From NCBI GenBank assembly GCA_026168455.1, contig CM047429.1, positions 3,035,720-3,099,719 of the forward strand: a DNA stretch of 64,000 nucleotides, written 5' to 3'. Every line of letters begins with the position of its first letter. The stretch's first letter is position 1. This document shows positions 56,961 to 64,000 of the stretch, in pieces. This DNA is from Theocolax elegans. Lineage: Eukaryota > Arthropoda > Insecta > Hymenoptera > Cerocephalidae. The notes beneath the pieces were generated by a model, which had not been told where the DNA came from, ran no database searches, and was given only the letters and a program-made list of their open reading frames with translations. Both the position numbers and the translations under genes were made by a program.

Positions 56961-57092
56961 CAAGGAGGTGGACCACGCTCAATGCTGGTATCACCACGAG
57001 GCTTAATATAATAATGTTTTTCAACATTTACAAAAATGAAACTCTATACTATCAAGGAAGTGGACCACGCACAATGCTGGTATCACTACGAG
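56961..57092 (+). repeat. Two copies of a 40-nt motif in hairpin context
   Basis: CAAGGA(A/G)GTGGACCACGC then (A/T)CAATGCTGGTATCAC and (C/T)ACGAG occurs at 56961-57000 and 57053-57092 with three differences. The flanks pair: CTCTATACTA with TAGTATAGAG round the second copy (10 bp), and TATTATA with TATAATA round the first. A conserved core with non-conserved but complementary flanks suggests RNA structure or a binding site. Confidence 0.5.
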
Positions 57093-57447
57093 AGTAGTAT
57101 AGAGCTTAATAAGAGTCTAACTCTCCTTCCAATCTTCCATCCTTATATTACCTTACATACTATTCTTAATTGCTAGTCGTTATTTTATACTAAAATCCAT
57201 CTATCGGTTGTACCTATAAACAAAAATTCTTTTATTACAATAATAAATAATAATGTTTAAATGATTATTATTTATTATTTACAAATTTCGCAACTTTTAC
57301 AAAAATGCTTTAAATCCATTAATAATTTGTTTAAATTTTCGTTTTGTACAAAAAATAAAAATAAAATTAAATTATTTATAATTTTTATTAATTTTAATAA
57401 TTTTATAAGTAAATAATTTAATTTTATTCAAATAAAAAAATTTTCCC

Positions 57448-57513
57448 TTTGCCAAGATTTGAACTCGGTTGTTCATTATGACAAGCCTATACGTTAACCG
57501 TTACGCTGTCACT
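57448..57513 (-). other. tRNA-like sequence
   Basis: The minus strand reads GTGACAGCGTAACGGTTAAC and later GAGTTCAAATCTTGGC: A- and B-box-like blocks with GCCAAG at the 3' end. It is followed on that strand by a T-poor, A-rich stretch rather than a clear Pol III terminator. Anticodon pairing is poor. Confidence 0.4.
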
Positions 57514-57667
57514 TATTTGTTTCTTCTATATATATATATATATATATACTGGGTAGTCACAATGTATTTCATATAAAAATTTAAAAAATATCCTGGGCAA
57601 GCGAAAAAATACATTTTTAAATGCACAAACTTTTGATTAATATAAAAAAAATAAAAAAAATTTTCAA

Positions 57668-57740
57668 GCCGCAGGAATTGAACCTCGGATCTTTAGATCC
57701 GGAGGTTTACACTCTATCTACTCAGCTATTTTGTTGTTCC
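57668..57740 (-). other. tRNA-like sequence (inverted partner)
   Basis: On the minus strand: A-box TAGCTGAGTAGATAGAGTG, an anticodon-arm position occupied by CGGAT/ATCCG (5-bp stem, 6-nt loop), B-box GGTTCAATTCC, then T-rich sequence after GCGGC. The 6-nt loop departs from canonical tRNA. It lies head-on to the copy at 57821. Confidence 0.5.
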
Positions 57741-57820
57741 TGACATTAAATTAACTTTTGGTTATAAACTACTATCAAAATATGCTCCGAAATGAATAAC
57801 CTAAAGTTAATTGAATGACA

Positions 57821-57897
57821 GGAACAACAAAATAGCTCAGTTGGTAGAGAGCAAGCCTTCGGAGCTGAAGATCCAACGTTCAATTCCCGCGGATGGG
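57821..57897 (+). other. tRNA-like sequence
   Basis: A-box TAGCTCAGTTGGTAGAGAG is a textbook match; the B-box CGTTCAATTCCCG is good. The anticodon arm is CTTC/GAAG with a 6-nt loop, so no anticodon can be assigned. A T-run (TATTTTTTTTT) follows within 10 nt and would end Pol III transcription. Confidence 0.55.
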
Positions 57898-58181
57898 AAA
57901 TATTTTTTTTTATTTTTCTTTTATTAATTAACATTTTGTGCATTTAAAAATGTATTTTTTAGCTTGCCCAGGACATATTTTAAATTTTTAAATGAAATAC
58001 ATTTGTAAAAGGCATTTTCAACGTTGCTAAAACGTTGTTACAACGTTATTTCCACCTGTCGCGGCAACTTACAAAAATCTTAGCGGACATATCCCACGTT
58101 GTAGCAACGTTGCTCCAACGTTTCAACAACTTTTATAACAACGTTGCCACAACGTTGCCACAATGTTGTGTGCTAGTAGGG

Positions 58182-58610
58182 AAATAATTGTGAATCTTAA
58201 TGTGAAATATTTCCATAATATTTCCCAAAATATTACACTGGAGCATTACGGTAATATTAATGAAATATTTCACTGGTCCTATTGAAGTAGGTATTTGAAA
58301 TATTTTATCAATATTTCTCGAAATATTACATTACAACAATCGATTTTGATGAATAAACCAAGATGTTAATTAATGGCGACGTTTCGATGACTTTTGCCAT
58401 CCTTCTCTGGTTATTCTACTCGTCAATGGTTAGTATAACCTGAGGAGGATGGCAAAAAATTCGAGCTTACATTTAAACCAAATAAAAGAATATTACAGAA
58501 CGATATTTTCTAAATAAAGGACTGCAAATTGAATATGCACTATCCTTTTCAATTCTGATATATTATTAATTAGAAAAAAATTTTACAACATTTCAAAAAT
58601 TTGTATACTT
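58182..58610. repeat. AATATTTC-rich block and a hairpin
   Basis: 58200-58340 repeats GAAATATTTC, AATATTAC and variants, like 61735-62175. At 58393-58459, TTTTGCCATCCT and GGTTAT pair with ATAACC and AGGATGGCAAAA, a clear stem-loop. No gene. Confidence 0.55.
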
Positions 58611-59648
58611 TGTAACGGTAAGGTACTGTTTACCTCACCGTTTGACGAATTCGAGCAACACGAGCGAACAGTATCATAATGTTCGCATCGGTTCGAGCCG
58701 GCGAGATTCGGCTCGGCTCGGTTCGTCGTGGCTACACGGGCGGGATCGACTTCGCGCGCGAAAGATTCGCGTACGCACCTCATTAGAGAGGTAAGGGGGA
58801 GATTCGCGCGCACTAGAGAGAGTGATAGCCACCTTCTTACGCGACAGGTGTGATCCCCCCGCGTCCCGTGTTCAGCCGTGCTGTGATTTACCCTGCGTTT
58901 TGTGTGTGCGTTTCAACTGCAGGCCGATCCTGCATTTGCAGTAAGTGGTGCTACACCGTGCATCTGCCTGCAGCCACACAACCCCGGTGCACGGGCGAGC
59001 GGACAATCCGTCCGACACCGCAGCGAGAGTGAGAGAGAGAGAAAGCAACCGATCGGCTGGTCGTTGTTTACCAACGACTACAGCAGCGTACAAAGTAAGT
59101 GGTACCACTTCACGCGATCGTGTTTTTATTCGCACTTAATCGTGTTGCTTTATACCAGTCCCGTTGACTGGATATATTATTTTAGTTCGCGACATTTTCT
59201 TCCCCTCTCTCTACAAGTCGGCCGTTTACCGACTTGTAATTCAAAGCGTAGACCTCGGCGACAATCAAATATTTTATTTATTATTTATCTTTGTTTATTT
59301 ATTTCAATAAATTCATATTATTACTAAGATTCAATCCGGTGTTCGATTAATTGAATTTAACCACGTACGATTCCTTCCGTAATCCTAAAAGCTCGTATAT
59401 TTCTGGTTGACAAGTGCTCGACGCGATATCCCTGTTTCGCGGTCAATTTCAGATTTGAATTTTACCTGGTTATTATCTGAAACAGTAACTCGGTTTCAGA
59501 CTAACATTTAACAGATTTGGTAGAGCGGACAGGTAACCGTCGCCGCATCGCGGGAAAAATATGTTTATTTAAATACGGTAAGTTTAACCGTACCGCTGAG
59601 CAGCCGCGATATTAAAATAAACATCCGTGCGGCAACCAAACCGTTACA
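58611..59648 (+). repeat. Lone 1-kb LTR
   Basis: It begins TGTAACGGTAAGG and ends ACCAAACCGTTACA, so the ends are 8-bp inverted repeats (TGTAACGG/CCGTTACA). AATAAA lies at about 59306, and the first 500 bp are CpG-rich as in a promoter. A primer site follows at once, so this is a 5' LTR. No second LTR is in the window. Open frames within are not supported as proteins. Confidence 0.75.
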
Positions 59649-59661
59649 TGGCGCCCAACGT
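59649..59661 (+). promoter_or_regulatory. Primer binding site, tRNA-Lys type
   Basis: TGGCGCCCAACGT directly abuts the LTR and complements the animal tRNA-Lys 3' end (ACGTTGGGCGCCA, from memory). Confidence 0.7.
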
Positions 59662-60720
59662 AAATTAATAGATTGGGTTATTTTACGCCCAACGTTAATT
59701 TCCAAATTGCGCCTACGAGGCGCACAACGTAAATTTTTAGATTGCGTTTTTTTTTGTGATACGAGCTGCGCTTATATAGGTGCCCTTATAAACTAGGATT
59801 TTATTATAAACGGTAGTGAATCTAATTTAATTTAATTGATTTTTGTTGTTATCAATTTATTTTAAATTTAATTTTTTTAAGTTCGTGTGGATTTTACGTA
59901 TAATTTTCTATTATATACTAGTTACGTTAATTAGTATATTTGTTATTACCGGCAGTTAGATTAATCGGTTCGCGATTAATTCTAACCTTTAAATTATTGT
60001 ATTTAGACAATAATTTATAAGTTTGAACCGGATTTTCTTTTATTGTTGTTTAGTTTGGTTAAAAGAAATCCGAGGTCGGTAATAATAATTTTTTTAATTA
60101 ATTACACGTAAATAACAGTAAATTTGAATTTTAAAATTGAAATATAGATCGATTCGCCTTGAGGTCGGCAATTTACATACCGAGTCCCTAATTTCGAGTA
60201 GGTTAGTCGGAAAATCGGCGTTATTTAGTTTTCCGACTTAATAAAAATTGTAACGCCTGTGCAAGGGTAAAAATTTTCTATTTTTGAAGTTTGCTTGTTA
60301 AATTTATATTTTTGACAACGCGGACCGGCTCTCGCGTTACAATAAAAATTGTACTATTATTTTTTTGTAACATTGCGATTGTAAGAGGTCACAGCGGCGT
60401 ACACATTTAGTTGTTTAGGAGTATATTTATATTTGTTTATTTATTTATTCAATTATTTATTTATTGATTTTATAATATATTCAGCGTGCGTTGGTGACCG
60501 AGAGCCGGAGTAAATCGATTTTTTCGTATTTAGTCGAATTTAAACAAATTTTTTCTTGTTTTTAATTTAATTTATTAACAATTCGTAAAATTTCTTTTTA
60601 CGTTTAATATTGTATGTTTATTTGTTTTATAATAAATTAAATTAATCCCGCGTGTAACATAGTTAATTTTTTTTCTCTCGATTTGTTTGTAAAATTAATA
60701 GTCAAAAATATAATTCTTTA
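59662..60720 (+). other. Non-coding leader after the LTR
   Basis: About 1 kb with GCGCCCAACGT- and GCGCACAACGT-like repeats of the primer-site sequence early on (59680-59740), and no gag-like frame. Either the leader is unusually long with coding sequence lost, or the element is non-coding. Confidence 0.45.
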
Positions 60721-60856
60721 ACGTAGTTTTTTATATTAGGCAGGAAAGCAAATTTCAAATAGGAAAAATCTACGAATGGTTAAAAAATTACTAAGTCCGC
60801 ATTTTATAAATTCAACAGATCTTTATAGCCTGGTAATAACTCTTAATAACAAAGTA

Positions 60857-60928
60857 GCAAAATAGCTCATAGTGGTAAAGAGTCAGCGTTCGAATCTTAA
60901 GATTGAAGGTTCGAGTCCCACAGACAGC
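60857..60928 (+). other. tRNA-like sequence
   Basis: A-box TAGCTCATAGTGGTAAAGAG, B-box GGTTCGAGTCCC, and an anticodon-arm position filled by a near-palindrome around CTTAAG, as in the other copies. It is followed by ATATTTTTATAATTTTTTC, a possible Pol III stop. Confidence 0.5.
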
Positions 60929-60960
60929 AAATATTTTTATAATTTTTTCTTTTAATTTAT

Positions 60961-61734
60961 AAGCTATGGCCAACATATTGGCAACAGTTTAAAAATTGTA
61001 AGATAGTAACTATTGGCAATATGTTTGCAATAATTGTTGCCTATCACTTTGCAATACAGTGGCAATAGTTTATATTTTTACGTACGTACAATATATCTTA
61101 ATATAAGTAGATTCTGCTTAAAAATAAAATGTTTTAAGTCTGTTATTATATACATGCTGTCGGATTAAATTTAATATGTTAACTTTTAATATCCATCATA
61201 TTCGCATATACATACATTACATATTTTATTAGTTACATTATTGTTACACTATTATTACGTTTGTAACAGGATTGGTATTCTCTCACAAGGGAAGTACTTT
61301 CGAAAACGGATATATCTTATCTTAACCTTGGCATATCTTCTGGAATATAATAATATGAAGAAAGCCAAGTTATTACTTGCCAATTGCCACTTTTACAAAA
61401 GTGATTCGACCTTTGACAATAATATTTCCAATAAAAGTTACTTTCACTTTAATTGCTATTATGACTCGAAAACGAATATTGATAGAAAATCAATCCAAAA
61501 ACTGAAAGGTAGTTGAGTTCAAGTAGATATGGTTAAAAAAAGAAGTTTAAATTGTTCAATTTAGAGCAAAGTTAAGAAAATAAGAAATTGAAAAATTTTA
61601 TATTATTGCAATAGGTTTAGCATTATTTTAGGTTATATTTTTTTGTAAGATTTCATATTGTGTGGAGTGCAATGCCGGATGTCAAATACGTTTCGTTTCG
61701 AAATTCTCTTACACAAGAAAAAATTATATAATCG
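60961..61734. other. Non-coding stretch with TTGGCAATA words
   Basis: About 60960-61080 repeats TTGGCAA- and TTTGCAATA-type words; otherwise it is AT-rich with no supported gene (the 61241-61516 open frame shows no family resemblance). Confidence 0.4.
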
Positions 61735-62175
61735 AGTCTCCAGGAATATTCCTCAAACATTGTTGAAATATTTCACGTAATATTACACTGTAATGTTTCG
61801 ACAATGTTACATGAAATATTGTGATGAAACTCTGTGCAATATTTTAGTAATATTCCAAATGATTATTTTTGTTTTAACATGTATTGATATTATAACAATA
61901 TTTCATGAAATATTGCATACAATATTTATGGAATATTACACGAAATATTACATGAAATATTTCAGAAGTATTGTTGTAATATGTTTTGAAATATTTCACT
62001 TTCTATTAGTGGAAATATTACACCAAATATTTCAATAATATTTAAAAAATATTACTATAAATTATTTTAGAAGAATATTTTGTAATATTTTTGATATATT
62101 TTCTAAACATTTCCGCAATATTTTTTTGTAATATTTCATGTAATATTTTTTTGTAATATTACATGCTGTGTGGGG
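61735..62175. repeat. Array of degenerate ATGAAATATT/AATATTTCA words
   Basis: More than twenty variants of GAAATATT, AATATTTC and GTAATATT in both orientations, ending TTACATGCTGTGTGGG, which looks like a transposon end. It matches 58200-58340 in texture. The open frame at 61793-62038 is repeat translation, not a gene. Confidence 0.55.
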
Positions 62176-62575
62176 GACAATTACGATTTAATAGGAATTT
62201 TATTAATAATTTATTTTGTTTGAACATGTAACTGTTGTATATAATAAATAACATAATCAATTTTAAATACTATAAAAAATTTTTTTTCAAAATGTCAAAA
62301 TTATATTCTACCTTCATTGATGTTATGTTTTTATTTACATTTTTTTATAATTTTATTCATAATAACATTGTAATATTTTTCATCCAAAATAATTGAATAA
62401 ACAATTATTTATTAACTTCTAAGAAAGGAAATAAGGATATTTATTTACAAAATGTTTCTTATTAGAAATAATAAATTATATTTTTTAATGTCTTTACACT
62501 TTCTTAACAAATATATTATACTAAAATTGTTCATCAACATTTTTCAATGAACTAATAATGTACAGTCTATTGTTT

Positions 62576-63551
62576 TTAACTTGTTGGAAGCACTTCATCT
62601 CTGAAGGCAAGAGCAGAAACTACTTTTTGGTGTCCTTGATATTCTCTCTTCACAGTTCCTGTTGCTATATTCCATAATCTTGCAACACCATCCGACGAAA
62701 CAGTAAAAATGTATTGCGAATCAGCACTGAAAGCTACATTCCAAACCCATCGTTTAGCTTCGTGCTGTAGAACTTGCACCTCGTAAAGGTCTGTTGTTTT
62801 CCAAACTTTGGCAGTCTTATCTGCTGAAGTAGTAACAAGAAGTGTACTATCAGGACTAAACTTACATCTAAGTGCATATGCTCTATGTGCATTTAACTTA
62901 TGCCTAGGATTTAATTTTGTAGGTTCTTCACCGATACCACCGGTAAGTGTCCATATAAAACAATGACCTCTGTTGTTAACAGCAGCCATATAAGTCCCAT
63001 CTGCATCAACTGCTATGTCTTGAATAGAAGCTTCTGCTTCAGGTATTAATTGCTCATTATGGTCTGACCTTAGATCCCACAAATGTATAACTCCACTTTG
63101 ATCACCAACAATTAATTCTGCTTGATTGGGATGCAAAAAACACAATTAACGGGTGCTGACACTTGAAATATTCTTTGACACTGAAAGGTACTGGATTTTA
63201 AGTCCCAAATTCTTGCTGAACAGTCTTCACCTCCAGTAAACATCCACTTTCCTTCTTCCTGAAATCCCAGTCCACTGACATTTTTGGAAATACCTCCGTA
63301 GTTTGTCACAGGGTTTGGATTATTGGAACTCAAATCATACATACGAATATACTGGTAACCTGCTGCAGCGATCATATGTTTATTTGGCATAATAGCTAAA
63401 GTTCATTGACTTTGAAGTCATTGACTTGAGAATCTGTGTGCTGTAACGTCCTTTGACAAATTCCAGTATGAGCTTGCCATATCTTGATAGTGTGATCATA
63501 ACCTCCGGTAGCAAAAATAACTTGATCATTGCTTGGATTAATATCATTCAT
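62576..63551 (-). pseudogene. Lst8: Lst8 (TOR complex WD40 subunit), two frame breaks
   Basis: Read on the minus strand from ATG at 63551 to the stop at 62576, the sequence covers the whole of Lst8/GbetaL, the seven-bladed WD40 protein that stabilises the TOR kinase in TORC1 and TORC2. Hallmarks in order: [140 protein letters not shown]. It is intronless. Two breaks: near 63390-63425 a 15-bp in-frame duplication (GTCAATGA motif) plus two extra bases, and at about 63131 one T missing from a T-run. Without these it would be full length. It is either a young intronless retrocopy or the true gene with base-calling errors; upstream and 3' sequence look ordinary, and no poly-A tract or target duplication is seen. 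Confidence 0.85.
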
Positions 63552-64000
63552 CTCTTACTATTTATGAATTCTTAATAAAAGTTTAATTCTAAGCTATATA
63601 TTTATAGTTATAATGTTTTTAATAATCAAAAAGTATCACTGACAAATCCATGTGAACTTGTTTGATAAACTACAAATGTATTTGTATATATTTCTGTGTT
63701 CCGCATGGAGTCGAATACAAATACAATACAACATATATATATATATATATACAATACGTTCAGTCGGTAACATCAGTAGCAACTTTATCAATACCGATCA
63801 ACAGTCAAAACATTATGAATTTTCCATAAAAATAATTTTTGTTTAATTTATTTTAATTTATGCAACAACACACGCATTTCACATTTCACAAAAGTATATA
63901 AGTCGAATAATGTAAAAATTCGCAAGTATGGTCTAACAATCACACTTTTCAAATTATAATATCAAATAAATAAAACTAATTCTTACTCCCTTTTTTATCT
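63552..64000. other. Flank ending in a diverged repeat copy
   Basis: 63915-64000 (TTCGCAAGTATGGT, CAATCACACTTT, CTTACTCCC-TTTT) is a diverged copy of the tandem-unit head at 5807, so that repeat is dispersed. A (TA)n tract lies at 63733-63752. No gene. Confidence 0.5.

Larger units (their letters stand above)
56453..58181. mobile_element. Element with CAACGTT-repeat arms and tRNA-like cargo
   Basis: The ends are CCCTACTAGCACACAACG and the inverted TTGTGTGCTAGTAGGG. Both ~200-bp arms are strings of CAACGTT and its variants with a shared GGGATATGTCCGCTAAGATT. An inner inverted pair (57557-57632 and 57915-58010, containing TCCTGGGCAAG) brackets two divergent tRNA-like sequences. The left arm is interrupted by ~890 bp (56662-57556) holding another tRNA-like sequence and a duplicated 40-nt hairpin motif. 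No protein is encoded. Confidence 0.72.

Noticed and set aside
56961..57092. Twister or hammerhead ribozyme
   Set aside because: The conserved core lacks the defining motifs of either class (no CTGATGA/GAAA, no AAGCCC).
57821..57897. Functional tRNA gene
   Set aside because: The boxes are excellent, but the anticodon loop has six bases and the acceptor stem pairs poorly; it sits in a palindromic repeat.
61793..62038. 81-codon frame rich in Ile/Phe
   Set aside because: Translation of an AATATTTC word array; no start context or homology.

Overview
The window looks like an arthropod nuclear genome, most probably an insect; an ant or other hymenopteran is a guess. It is AT-rich, its few genes have or lack spliceosomal GT-AG introns in the animal manner, and the recognisable genes (an Lst8-type WD40 gene, a SMYD4-type TPR/MYND gene, a LARP1 DM15 remnant) are animal families. 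There are no operons, ribosome binding sites or prokaryotic features. Host coding sequence is a small fraction; nearly everything else is transposable elements, many inserted into one another, and non-coding repeats.

Layout. 1-2.7 kb: AT-rich sequence, then the 5' part of a SMYD4-like gene. 3.7-16 kb: a CACTA-like terminal-repeat element apparently split by a palindromic MITE (4.9-5.5 kb), ~435-bp tandem units (5.8-7.6 kb), a tRNA-like insertion (7.2 kb), a decayed repeat-borne gene (8.7-10 kb) and a Ty3/gypsy retrotransposon (10.4-15.2 kb) whose two 271-bp LTRs read as identical but whose pol has lost most of RT, all RNase H and the integrase core. 16.5-27.5 kb: a nest of elements around a CACTA/EnSpm transposase gene (631 codons) flanked by inverted arrays of a 22-bp repeat; 1.5 kb of it recurs almost exactly at 25.6-27.1 kb. 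28.3-30.3 kb: a palindromic element with a perfect 9-bp target duplication. 31.9-35.7 kb: three further terminal-inverted-repeat or palindromic elements, one with TTAA flanks. 36.3-39 kb: non-LTR retrotransposon pieces (ORF1 and an RT C-terminus). 39-42 kb: MITE, foldback element, second copy of the decayed repeat gene. 42.4-50.2 kb: a TTAA-flanked block holding a Tc1-type palindromic MITE, a CACGTG-rich foldback and a ~255-bp satellite. 51.2-51.7 kb: LARP1 DM15 pseudo-exons, next to a complete-looking hAT-type transposon (51.7-55.3 kb, 782-codon transposase, 5-bp target duplication). 56.4-58.2 kb: an element built of CAACGTT repeats carrying several tRNA-like sequences. 58.6-60.7 kb: a 1-kb LTR with a tRNA-Lys primer site and a non-coding leader. 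62.6-63.55 kb: an intronless Lst8 gene with two frame breaks.

How it works together. There is no host pathway here; the biology is that of mobile DNA. Two transposase genes (CACTA and hAT types) look intact enough to act, while the gypsy copy, the MITEs and the foldbacks would need proteins supplied by other copies. Recurrent themes are palindromic (arm-loop-arm) architecture in at least eight unrelated elements, tandem subterminal repeats that may be transposase binding sites, and Pol III-type tRNA-like sequences lodged in DNA elements. All calls rest on reading the sequence by eye; no alignment or database search was run.
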